Below are positions 1-5,859 of a stretch of 11,962 bases of DNA, one piece after another. The notes beneath the pieces are model-generated. The model did not search any database. It saw nothing but the letters and a program-made list of their open reading frames with translations, and was not told the DNA's origin. Where the stretch lies: contig CALLQM010000250.1 in the NCBI GenBank assembly GCA_938014855.1, forward strand, positions 1 to 11,962. Direction: 5' to 3'. Within the stretch, counting starts at the first letter, position 1. Every line of letters begins with the position of its first letter. The position numbers and the translations under genes were made by a program. The DNA comes from an uncultured Clostridia bacterium. GTDB lineage: Bacteria > Bacillota > Clostridia > Oscillospirales > Ruminococcaceae.

Positions 1-128
1 TTAACTTACTTCCTGCTTCTAATCCTGCAAAAACAAAATCAGTGTTTTTAGAAACACTTGAAGAAATTTTCGCTCCAACTTGTTTTAAAATTTCTGTAAG
101 TTCACTTCTTTTATATTTAGTAAATGTT
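1..128 (-). other. Segment encoding a LigA-like BRCT domain, fused in frame to scfB
   Basis: Codons 259-301 of the scfB frame encode GTFTKYKRSELTEIL, then GAKISSSVSKNTDF, then AGLEAGSKL. The family pattern for the BRCT domain at the C terminus of NAD-dependent DNA ligase is a TGT(F/L)-x-RSE start, G(A/G)K(V/I)-x-SVSKKTD in the middle and AG-x-(K/A)AGSKL, and this stretch follows it closely. SCIFF maturases instead continue after GTFT with a segment leading into the SPASM region. The switch falls inside about 20 bases (111-130) that could be shared by both genes, because GTFTKY suits either protein. The rest of the ligase would lie to the left of the window. Confidence 0.75.
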
Positions 129-904
129 CCTCTTACATAGTATTGATCAAATTCATCGTTATTCATTCTTTTTTCAACTAAATGCTGAAATTTCGGAATA
201 ATTCTATCATAGCTACCGCTTCCGTCAACACGCGGGCGTATACGATCGTTTACTTCTTTGCGTCCATCTATCGATAAAACCACATTCGACATTTCTCGAT
301 TGATGAAATCGATTTTATCGTCATCTAATAACACGCCATTTGTTGTTATCGTAAATCGAAATAGCTTGTTATGTTCTTTTTCAAGAGAACGAGCATACTT
401 TACAACTTCTTTTACTACGCCAAAATTCATTAATGGTTCCCCACCGAAGAAATCTACTTCTAAGTTATGGCGCCCATAAGAATATTTGATAAGATAATCA
501 ATTGCAGCCTTCCCTACTTCACTAGACATTAATTCACGATGTCCCATATATTCACCTGAATCGGCAAAACAATATTTACAGCGTAAATTACAGTCGTGCG
601 CAATGTGCAGACACATTGCTTTAACTGGTGAAGGAACCATCATCTTTGCAAATTTTTCATAGTCGTCAGATGACAATAATTGGTCCTTTTTATGTAGAGC
701 AACAATTTCTTTATAAGTTTCATCAATTTCTTCCTTGGAGTATGTGTTCGTAAATTGATCAAACAGCCAGTTGGGGCAATTTTCAGGAAGTTGCTCATCT
801 AAATTGCTAAGCATGTCATAAAAAAGATCGTCAACAACATGCACAGCACCACTGTTAACATCCAGCACGATATTGAATCCGTTTAATTTATATTGATGTA
901 TCAT
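1..904 (-). CDS. scfB: SCIFF peptide radical SAM maturase ScfB, 3' end replaced by ligase-like sequence and cut by window edge
   Basis: The frame opens at ATG 904-902, 8 nt after a GGAG ribosome site, and stays open for 301 codons to the window edge. Residues 1-95 resemble the N-terminal peptide-recognition region of SCIFF maturases. The radical SAM cluster motif is C105-x3-C109-x2-C112 (CNLRCKYC), followed by FFGGEP and TTNGVLL typical of the radical SAM barrel. In the family (for example CteB) the enzyme uses SAM and iron-sulfur clusters to form sulfur-to-carbon thioether links in ScfA. It normally runs to about 450 residues, with a C-terminal SPASM region binding auxiliary clusters. That region is absent here: from about residue 259-264 the reading frame turns into sequence like a DNA ligase BRCT domain. 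As written, the protein would probably be inactive, unless the junction is an assembly error. It lies downstream of scfA across a 145-nt gap holding two hairpins. The identity of residues 1-258 is firm. Confidence 0.88.
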   Translation of the reverse strand, partial: MIHQYKLNGFNIVLDVNSGAVHVVDDLFYDMLSNLDEQLPENCPNWLFDQFTNTYSKEEIDETYKEIVALHKKDQLLSSDDYEKFAKMMVPSPVKAMCLHIAHDCNLRCKYCFADSGEYMGHRELMSSEVGKAAIDYLIKYSYGRHNLEVDFFGGEPLMNFGVVKEVVKYARSLEKEHNKLFRFTITTNGVLLDDDKIDFINREMSNVVLSIDGRKEVNDRIRPRVDGSGSYDRIIPKFQHLVEKRMNNDEFDQYYVRGTFTKYKRSELTEILKQVGAKISSSVSKNTDFVFAGLEAGSKL

Positions 905-922
905 TCCAATTTCTCCATAATC

Positions 923-965
923 AAAAATTAAGAGCAATTTGGATAACAAATCGCTCTTAATTTTT
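923..965 (-). terminator. Hairpin with T-rich 3' flank between scfA and scfB (attenuator-like)
   Basis: The arms AAAAATTAAGAGC (923-935) and GCTCTTAATTTTT (953-965) are perfectly complementary over 13 bp. After one mismatch the stem continues for 5 bp around a GATAA/TTATC loop. Read on the minus strand, the stem ends in AATTTTT, about 5 nt before the GGAG ribosome site of scfB. It resembles a weak intrinsic terminator placed so that only part of the transcripts from scfA continue into scfB. The stem base is AT-rich, so partial read-through is likely. Confidence 0.6.
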
Positions 966-1002
966 CAGTTTTGTTATCACTAATTTCATAATAAACCATA
1001 TA

Positions 1003-1035
1003 AGGACAATGGCAGTTTAAAACTGCCATTGTCCT
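1003..1035 (-). repeat. Perfect 13-bp inverted repeat just after scfA (RNA hairpin)
   Basis: AGGACAATGGCAG (1003-1015) and CTGCCATTGTCCT (1023-1035) are perfect complements flanking TTTAAAA, which can add up to 3 more pairs. It begins 15 nt after the scfA stop codon. No run of T follows on either strand, so it looks more like a 3'-end stabilising or processing hairpin for scfA mRNA than a classical terminator. Confidence 0.7.
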
Positions 1036-1049
1036 ACATTGCATATGTA

Positions 1050-1196
1050 CTATTTTGTTTTGTTTTCACATTTCTGATTTGCTACCGTACAGGAAGTTTT
1101 GCATGCAGACTGGCAAGAAGCTTGACACTCACCACATCCGCCTTTCATAGCAGACTCTTTTAAATTAGCGTTATTAATAGTTTTAACATGTTTCAT
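1050..1196 (-). CDS. scfA: SCIFF ranthipeptide precursor ScfA (six cysteines in forty-five residues)
   Basis: A 48-codon gene starting at ATG 1196-1194, with GAGG 9 nt upstream. The peptide starts MKHVKTINNANLKES, the conserved leader of the SCIFF family, followed by AMKGGCGECQASC and a cysteine-rich core. Its six cysteines are at 21, 24, 28, 32, 36 and 43, with CQSAC and KTSC repeats. In this family ScfB installs thioether bridges between cysteine sulfur and the alpha carbon of partner residues, mostly threonine. The biological role of the mature peptide is not established, though related peptides have been linked to quorum sensing and metabolism control in clostridia. The next gene downstream is scfB, its maturase. 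It has a good promoter of its own and is followed by a strong hairpin. No protease or exporter gene adjoins it, which is usual for SCIFF loci. The identification is very secure. Confidence 0.96.
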   Translation of the reverse strand: MKHVKTINNANLKESAMKGGCGECQASCQSACKTSCTVANQKCENKTK

Positions 1197-1231
1197 TTTT
1201 AATATCCTCATTTCATTGAATATGTCACGTA

Positions 1232-1260
1232 ATTATATCATAATCATAGGCAAAATTCAA
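1232..1260 (-). promoter_or_regulatory. Sigma-A type promoter for scfA
   Basis: On the minus strand, TTGAAT (1260-1255) and TATAAT (1237-1232) are separated by 17 nt, and a TGA just before the -10 gives an extended TGnTATAAT element. Transcription would start near 1225, about 29 nt before the scfA start codon. It lies directly after the stop codon of the upstream membrane-protein gene, so scfA can be expressed apart from the queA-tgt-yajC transcript. Confidence 0.65.
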
Positions 1261-1262
1261 TT

Positions 1263-1661
1263 CTATCTCAACTTTTTTCTTCTATTAACCCCGACTACGC
1301 CGCCAAAGGATGCAGCTAAAAGGACAGCTACAAATTTGGTAAGAGCCTGCATGCCAAAATCGCTTCCATATATGGCAAGACTAGCAATACTAAGTATTGC
1401 AAATAGGCAAGTACCACAAATAATTCCAAGAAACAATCCCTTTTCTCGAGAATAGCCGGAACTGACAAATCCTGCAACAATGCCACCGAAGACAAATGTC
1501 AATGTAGCCATCAAAGTGACAACAGAATCTGGAACATCTTGAATGACCATGATAATTGACATTAAAATCAATAATAGCAGACATGCTGCAATGCCGGATA
1601 GGATTCCATAGGTAATTGGACGTAGAAAACGTTTTAACCCACGCATATCAGATTGTTTCAA
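1263..1661 (-). CDS. TIGR04086-type small membrane protein
   Basis: A 132-residue integral membrane protein of unknown function. It has four hydrophobic segments at about residues 14-38, 46-67, 74-96 and 104-123, a basic N terminus (KRFLRP) and a basic tail (NRRKKLR). A glycine-rich FGGIVAGFVSSG in helix 2 and SFGGVVGV in helix 4 are typical of the uncharacterised TIGR04086 family, found in clostridia beside yajC and the SCIFF genes. I chose the TTG start at 1661-1659 because GGGGGG (1673-1668) stands 6 nt upstream. An ATG at 1721, overlapping the yajC stop as TAATG, would add 20 residues of non-family-like sequence and has no good ribosome site. ATG 1646 is a third option. The TTG lies within a hairpin stem, which suggests translational control. 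Its position between yajC and scfA hints at a membrane role near protein or peptide export, but that is inference. Confidence 0.75.
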   Translation of the reverse strand: MKQSDMRGLKRFLRPITYGILSGIAACLLLLILMSIIMVIQDVPDSVVTLMATLTFVFGGIVAGFVSSGYSREKGLFLGIICGTCLFAILSIASLAIYGSDFGMQALTKFVAVLLAASFGGVVGVNRRKKLR

Positions 1662-1703
1662 ATGAATCCCCCCTTTGGTACAAGAGTATTCATTTAAACA
1701 ATC
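1651..1703 (-). promoter_or_regulatory. Hairpin enclosing the ribosome site and TTG start of the membrane-protein gene
   Basis: GATTGTTTAAATGAAT (minus strand 1703-1688) is complementary to ATTCATTTGAAACAATC (1667-1651) over 16 bp with one bulged base. The 20-nt loop (1687-1668) carries GGGGGG, and the proposed TTG start lies in the 3' arm. In the RNA this exposes the ribosome site but buries the start codon, an arrangement suited to coupling with translation of yajC, whose stop codon is at 1723-1721. Confidence 0.5.
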
Positions 1704-1720
1704 TAATATGCTAGTCAACA

Positions 1721-2047
1721 TTACTTAACTTCAGGAGCTTTTTCATGAGGAGTATTATTTTGCTGAACTGCCCAACGAGTAATGCGCATTTTGTTGCGAT
1801 CAGAACCTGTTTCAATCAAAATATTATCGTCACGAAGTGAAACAATTGTGCCAATAACTCCACCTATTGTTACAATTTCATCCCCAACTTCAAGATTGGA
1901 ACGCATTGACTGCGTTTCTTTTTCACGCTTTTTTTGTGGACGAATGAGCATGAAATAAAAGATCACAAAAATTAAAACCAACGGTAAAAAGTTAACGATT
2001 GAACCCATAGCACCAGTTGGCATAGCTGCAGCATCCAGTAGTAACAT
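1721..2047 (-). CDS. yajC: Preprotein translocase accessory subunit YajC
   Basis: A 108-residue protein with a single N-terminal membrane segment (about residues 15-35, NFLPLVLIFVIFYFMLIRPQ) followed by the hallmark RPQKKREKE and then a small cytosolic domain containing LEVGDEIVTIGGVIGTI. These are the signature elements of YajC, which associates with SecDF and the SecYEG channel at the inner membrane and assists protein export. GGAGG lies 9 nt before ATG 2047. The gene follows queA-tgt in the common order queA-tgt-yajC, but with a 102-nt gap containing its own promoter-like site. SecD/SecF are not in this window. Its stop overlaps a possible ATG of the next gene (TAATG). Family membership is clear from motif, size and neighbours. 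Confidence 0.95.
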   Translation of the reverse strand: MLLLDAAAMPTGAMGSIVNFLPLVLIFVIFYFMLIRPQKKREKETQSMRSNLEVGDEIVTIGGVIGTIVSLRDDNILIETGSDRNKMRITRWAVQQNNTPHEKAPEVK

Positions 2048-2091
2048 TTAAACGACCTCCAGAATTATGAATATTTTTTGACGTTTAGATA

Positions 2092-2120
2092 ATTATATCG
2101 TTTTTTTGTGCATCATGCAA
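2092..2120 (-). promoter_or_regulatory. Sigma-A type promoter before yajC
   Basis: TTGCAT (2120-2115) and a perfect TATAAT (2097-2092) on the minus strand are 17 nt apart. The predicted start near 2085 gives a leader of about 38 nt to the yajC ATG. It sits in the 102-nt gap after tgt, so yajC and the downstream membrane-protein gene need not depend on the queA promoter. Confidence 0.6.
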
Positions 2121-2149
2121 GCACTTTTATAAACTTTATGCCATATTCT

Positions 2150-3280
2150 TTAAATTCTACGGCCAAGTATTGGAATCCAATGCTTATAAAAATCTTCAAA
2201 AGTACCATTATCCAGCGCTTCACGTATTTTTTCCATTAGCGTATTATAAAAATATAGATTATGCATTACTCCAAGCCTAGCAGCTAATATTTCATTAACG
2301 CGGAATAAATGCCTCAAATAAGCTCTATTATGGTTTCGACAGACAGGACATTCGCAATGTTCATCTAATGGAAGAGGATCTGTTTTATACTTTTCATTGT
2401 GCATAATTCGAATACCTTCCCATGTAAATAAAGTACCGTGTCGAGCATTACGGCTTGGCATTACACAGTCAAACAGATCGATTCCACGATATACCCCTTC
2501 TAAAATATTTACCGGTGTTCCAACCCCCATAAGGTAACGGGGCTTTTCGACGGGCATAAATGGTTCCACTGCATCAATTGTATCATACATTTCTTGAGCA
2601 GTTTCCCCTACAGCAAGTCCGCCAATTGCATAGCCATCTAAATCAAGTTCTGAAATCTCTTGCATATGCTGAATTCGTAAATCTTTATAAGTTGACCCTT
2701 GATTGATTCCAAATAGCATTTGATGCGGGTTTAATGTATCGGGTAACGAATTTAACCTTGCCATCTCTTTTTTACAGCGTATCAGCCATCTAGTGGTTCG
2801 CGCAATCGAACGAACTACATAATCGTATGGTGCAGGGTTTTCAATGCACTCATCAAATGCCATAGCAATCGTGGACGCTAAATTGGACTGGATACGCATA
2901 CTTTCTTCTGGCCCCATAAAAATCCGGTGTCCATCTAAATGACAGGCAAATGTAACACCTTCTTCTTTAATTTTGCGCAGTTTTGCAAGTGAAAATACTT
3001 GAAAGCCACCGCTATCTGTTAAAATAGGACGGTGCCAGTTCATAAATTCTTGCAGTCCACCCATTTTACGTATTACTTCATCCCCTGGACGAACATGCAG
3101 ATGATAGGTATTGCATAGTTCTACTTGACATTTTAAATCAACTAAATCGATTGAAGAGATTCCGCCCTTGATAGCAGCTGAAGTGCCAACATTCATAAAT
3201 GCAGGAGTTTGAACCGTTCCGTGTACAGTTTCAAACTCACCTCTTCGTGCATGCCCTTCTTTTTTTAATAGTTTGTACAT
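2150..3280 (-). CDS. tgt: Queuine tRNA-guanine transglycosylase
   Basis: A 376-residue cytosolic enzyme that exchanges guanine-34 in the anticodon of tRNAs for Asp, Asn, His and Tyr with preQ1, the base-exchange step of queuosine formation in bacteria. Visible motifs are TDSGGFQVFS with the general-base Asp89, GGLAVGE at 220-226 for substrate recognition, and GIDLFDCVMPSRNARHG with the nucleophile Asp271. The zinc ligands are Cys309, Cys311, Cys314 and His340. Spacing of the nucleophile and zinc ligands matches the well-studied Zymomonas enzyme with a constant offset of 9. The start ATG 3280 has GGAGG 7 nt upstream, and the length is normal. It is 12 nt downstream of queA, which acts on its product, so the two are almost certainly co-transcribed. 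Confidence 0.98.
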   Translation of the reverse strand: MYKLLKKEGHARRGEFETVHGTVQTPAFMNVGTSAAIKGGISSIDLVDLKCQVELCNTYHLHVRPGDEVIRKMGGLQEFMNWHRPILTDSGGFQVFSLAKLRKIKEEGVTFACHLDGHRIFMGPEESMRIQSNLASTIAMAFDECIENPAPYDYVVRSIARTTRWLIRCKKEMARLNSLPDTLNPHQMLFGINQGSTYKDLRIQHMQEISELDLDGYAIGGLAVGETAQEMYDTIDAVEPFMPVEKPRYLMGVGTPVNILEGVYRGIDLFDCVMPSRNARHGTLFTWEGIRIMHNEKYKTDPLPLDEHCECPVCRNHNRAYLRHLFRVNEILAARLGVMHNLYFYNTLMEKIREALDNGTFEDFYKHWIPILGRRI

Positions 3281-3292
3281 AGTATTCCTCCG

Positions 3293-4321
3293 TTATAAAA
3301 TCAACATCGCATCGCCGAAACTAAAAAACCGATATTGTTCTTTGACTGCTGTTTCATAAGCTCGCATCGTTTTGTCATAACCAGCAAAAGCGCTAACGAG
3401 CATAATCAAGGTACTTTCCGGCAAATGGAAATTAGTAATTAAACCATCCAACACTTTGAATTGATAGCCGGGATAAATAAAGATACTGGTTGTATCATCG
3501 TCTTCACGGATTTCTCCCAGTTTTGTTGCTACTGATTCTAATGTTCTGCAGCTTGTTGTTCCTACAGCTATCACACGATTACCTCGTTTTTTCGTTTCAT
3601 TGATTACATCAGCGGTATGCTGTGGTAAATGATAATGTTCAGAATGCATATGGTGCTTGGTAATATCGTCAACTTTAACTGGTCGAAATGTGCCAATTCC
3701 TACATGCAGAGTTACGTCAACAATATGAACGCCTTTTTCTTTAATTTTATTAAGCAGTTCATTTGTAAAATGTAAACCTGCGGTTGGTGCTGCAGCAGAG
3801 CCGAGTTGCTTTGAATAAACAGTTTGATAACGTTCTTGATCGTGCAGCTTTTCAGTTATATATGGAGGCAAAGGCATATTTCCAATTTGTTCTAAAACAG
3901 AATAAATATTCTCCCCTTCATAGTGCATACGAACTAAACGATTTCCGCCTTCTACTGTTTGCAGAATTTCTGCAGTCAATAATCCATCTCCAAAGATAAA
4001 GCGGGCACCTTCTTTGGCTTTTTTCCCTGGCTTCACCATCACTTCCCATATATCTTTTCCCTTTTGCTCAAGCAGCAGGAACTGTATGGAACCCCCGGTT
4101 TTTTCTTTTTTTCCAAATAGTCTAGCCGGAATGACCCGAGAGGTATTAACTACCAAAGTATCGCCAGGATTTAGATAGTCAATAATATCATAGAAATGAC
4201 GATGTTCTATGTTTCCGTTTTGTCGATTGAGTTTTAGTAAGCGTGAATGATCACGAGGTTCGATCGGAGTTTGAGCAATCTGCTCTTTCGGCAGATCATA
4301 ATAAAAGTCGGTTGTTTTCAT
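3293..4321 (-). CDS. queA: S-adenosylmethionine:tRNA ribosyltransferase-isomerase
   Basis: A 342-residue enzyme that transfers and isomerises the ribosyl part of SAM onto preQ1-modified tRNA, giving epoxyqueuosine. The N terminus MKTTDFYYDLPKE is the standard family start. Conserved stretches include PRDHSRLL (22-29), AAPTAGLHF (177-185), LHVGIGTFRPV (205-215), HMHSEHY (224-230) and TNFHLPESTL (296-305). I start at ATG 4321 with GGAGG 11 nt upstream. An in-frame ATG at 4372 would add 17 residues that match nothing typical and has no ribosome site. It heads the minus-strand cluster and is divergent from the lysine riboswitch operon. The later epoxide reductase (queG/queH) is not present in the window. 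Confidence 0.98.
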   Translation of the reverse strand: MKTTDFYYDLPKEQIAQTPIEPRDHSRLLKLNRQNGNIEHRHFYDIIDYLNPGDTLVVNTSRVIPARLFGKKEKTGGSIQFLLLEQKGKDIWEVMVKPGKKAKEGARFIFGDGLLTAEILQTVEGGNRLVRMHYEGENIYSVLEQIGNMPLPPYITEKLHDQERYQTVYSKQLGSAAAPTAGLHFTNELLNKIKEKGVHIVDVTLHVGIGTFRPVKVDDITKHHMHSEHYHLPQHTADVINETKKRGNRVIAVGTTSCRTLESVATKLGEIREDDDTTSIFIYPGYQFKVLDGLITNFHLPESTLIMLVSAFAGYDKTMRAYETAVKEQYRFFSFGDAMLIL

Positions 4322-4367
4322 ATTTTTTGGGTCCTCCAATTTTCCAGGCATTTTGTTGTGATAAATC

Positions 4368-4398
4368 ATCATATTTTGTTGACATAAGTGGCTATCAA
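4368..4398 (-). promoter_or_regulatory. Possible promoter for queA-tgt
   Basis: On the minus strand TTGATA (4398-4393) and TATGAT (4373-4368) are 19 nt apart, a little longer than ideal. The predicted start lies about 40 nt before the queA ATG. The site overlaps the divergent lysine-operon promoter at 4379-4407, so polymerase binding could be mutually exclusive. This is a weak assignment made by eye. Confidence 0.3.
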
Positions 4399-4407
4399 TG
4401 ATAATAT
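4379..4407 (+). promoter_or_regulatory. Sigma-A type promoter of the lysine operon
   Basis: Consensus TTGACA (4379-4384) is followed after 17 nt by TAATAT (4402-4407). Transcription from about 4414 would include the whole lysine riboswitch beginning near 4435. This is one of the best promoter matches in the window and fits constitutive initiation with control by termination. Confidence 0.75.
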
Positions 4408-4434
4408 AAATTTAAAACAAGTATTATTAAAAAG

Positions 4435-4610
4435 CCGAACCGGTAGAGGTGCGTCTTTCATCAGTATCCGGACTTAGACTGCCAAAGTCATTAAAAGCCG
4501 TGTGAAAGGGACAGACGCCGAAGGAAAATGCTGGCAATCATTTTTCTGGGTACATTGTCAAATAGACGTGTAACTGTCATCATTACAATATGATGGAGAG
4601 CTATGGGTGG
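4435..4610 (+). ncRNA. Lysine riboswitch (L box) aptamer
   Basis: The 5' leader of asd-dapA-dapB carries the conserved L-box sequences in order: AGAGGTGCG (4445-4453), AGTA (4463-4466), GAAAGGG (4504-4510), CGCCGAAGG (4516-4524) and GGAGAGCTA (4595-4603). Helices are visible: GCGTCT/AGACGC (4451-4456 with 4513-4518), GAAAATG/CATTTTTC (4524-4530 with 4539-4546) and CATCAT/ATGATG (4578-4583 with 4590-4595). P1 is formed by ACCGGTAG with CTATGGGT, with one mismatch. Lysine binding stabilises P1 and so favours the terminator downstream. The layout is close to the lysC leader of Bacillus subtilis. The downstream genes are all in lysine/diaminopimelate synthesis, which supports the call. Confidence 0.93.
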
Positions 4611-4693
4611 CAATAGGATTTCTTTGTCCTGTTTCTATCACGGTAACTATTCTATTATATTGCAATTTGCACCGGTTTTCAACCGGTTTTTTT
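4606..4693 (+). terminator. Expression platform: antiterminator and intrinsic terminator of the lysine riboswitch
   Basis: The terminator is ACCGGTT (4671-4677), loop TTC, AACCGGT (4681-4687), followed by a T run to 4693. A competing antiterminator can form between GGTGGCAA (4606-4613), which is partly the 3' strand of P1, and TTGCACC (4667-4673), with one bulged G. Without lysine this pairing removes the first bases of the terminator stem; with lysine P1 holds the GGTGG region and the terminator forms. Confidence 0.85.
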
Positions 4694-4740
4694 AATATCT
4701 AAATTTCAGATGGCTTGATTACTGAAAGGAATGTTGAGTA

Positions 4741-5820
4741 ATGAAAGAATTTCACGTAGGCGTAGTGGGTGCAACCGGAATGGTTGGCCAAAGATTTATT
4801 TCTTTATTGGAAAATCATCCTTGGTTTCATCTCACTGCAGTAGCGGCATCTCCCCGATCGGCTGGGAAAACTTATAAAGAAGCAGTTGGAAACCGCTGGG
4901 CAATGACTACCCCTATGCCGGAAGTTGTTAAGAATATGATTGTTATGGATGCTTCGCATGTTGAAGCAATGGCAAAAAAAGTTGATTTTGTTTTTTGTGC
5001 AGTAGATATGAAAAAGGACGAAATCAAAGCACTGGAAGAGGCTTATGCAAAAGCAGAATGCCCGGTAATCTCAAATAACTCTGCGAATCGTTTTACACCG
5101 GACGTTCCTATGATTATACCCGAAATTAATGCGGATCATGCCGAAATTATTCCGGCACAGCGCAAACGCCTTGGTACAAAAAGAGGATTTGTCGCGGTTA
5201 AATCAAATTGCTCTCTGCAAAGCTATGTTCCTGCCCTTCACCCTCTTATGGCTGATTTTGGTGTAACAAAATCCCTTGTCTGCACCTATCAGGCAATCTC
5301 CGGAGCAGGAAAAACATTTGAAACTTGGCCGGAAATGGTTGACAATGTGATTCCATTTATTGGCGGTGAAGAGGGTAAAAGTGAAAACGAGCCCCTAAAA
5401 ATTTGGGGCAAAATAGAAGGCGATCAAATTGTTAGTGCGAAATCCCCTTCCCTTACCGCACAATGTCTAAGAGTAGCTTGTAGTGATGGTCATATGGCAG
5501 CCGTGTTTGTTAGTTTTGACAAAAAACCCACCATTGAACAAATCAAAGAAAAATGGGCGTCGTTTTCAGGAGAACCACAGGAATTAAATCTTCCTAGCGC
5601 TCCAAAACAGTTCCTGCATTATTTCGAAGAAGATAACAGACCACAGACAAAACTGGATCGGAATTTGGAAAAAGGAATGGCTGTATCAATTGGGCGACTT
5701 CGTGAAGATACTCAATATGACTACAAATTTGTATGCCTTTCTCATAATACCCTGCGTGGAGCAGCCGGCGGCGGTGTATTGCTGGCGGAACTATTGGCTG
5801 CAAAAGGCTATTTAGATTAA
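4741..5820 (+). CDS. asd: Aspartate-semialdehyde dehydrogenase
   Basis: A 359-residue cytosolic enzyme that reduces aspartyl phosphate to aspartate semialdehyde with NADPH, the shared branch point of lysine, threonine and methionine synthesis. The N-terminal nucleotide-binding loop is GVVGATGMVGQRF (residues 7-19). The catalytic cysteine is Cys157 in KSNCSLQ. His251 in SDGHMAAV is the likely acid/base, and a GAAGGGVLLAELL segment closes the C terminus. The SNCS form, rather than SNCT, and the overall sequence place it in the branch seen in archaea, fungi and many clostridia, not the Escherichia coli branch. AAAGGA stands about 10 nt before ATG 4741. It is the first gene after the lysine riboswitch terminator, with dapA 39 nt downstream. 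Confidence 0.96.
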   Translation: MKEFHVGVVGATGMVGQRFISLLENHPWFHLTAVAASPRSAGKTYKEAVGNRWAMTTPMPEVVKNMIVMDASHVEAMAKKVDFVFCAVDMKKDEIKALEEAYAKAECPVISNNSANRFTPDVPMIIPEINADHAEIIPAQRKRLGTKRGFVAVKSNCSLQSYVPALHPLMADFGVTKSLVCTYQAISGAGKTFETWPEMVDNVIPFIGGEEGKSENEPLKIWGKIEGDQIVSAKSPSLTAQCLRVACSDGHMAAVFVSFDKKPTIEQIKEKWASFSGEPQELNLPSAPKQFLHYFEEDNRPQTKLDRNLEKGMAVSIGRLREDTQYDYKFVCLSHNTLRGAAGGGVLLAELLAAKGYLD

Positions 5821-5859
5821 CTTACGTATCGACAACTTTGATAAAGGATTTGATTAGCT

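Noticed and set aside
258..479. 73-codon open frame on the plus strand
   Set aside because: It lies wholly antisense to the radical SAM barrel of scfB, has no ribosome site and no recognisable motif.
1216..1455. 79-codon plus-strand open frame opposite the membrane-protein gene
   Set aside because: Antisense to a gene with clear membrane helices and covering the scfA promoter; no ribosome site and no family features.
1662..1721. Upstream ATG extension of the TIGR04086-type protein (start at 1721)
   Set aside because: It overlaps the yajC stop as TAATG, but the extra 20 residues do not look like the family and there is no ribosome site, while TTG 1661 has GGGGGG at ideal distance. Kept only as an alternative.
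2108..2124. Short inverted repeat GTGC/GCAC as a terminator after tgt
   Set aside because: Only 4 bp with a long loop, and the minus-strand 3' side is a run of A, not T. The bases are better explained as the -35 region of the yajC promoter.
4322..4372. Longer queA start at ATG 4372
   Set aside because: No ribosome site upstream and the added residues are not seen in the family; ATG 4321 gives the standard MKTTDFYYDLP start with GGAGG before it.
4373..4440. preQ1 riboswitch before queA-tgt
   Set aside because: The minus-strand leader is short and AT-rich, with no preQ1 pseudoknot-like C-rich loop and A-rich tail pattern that I can support.
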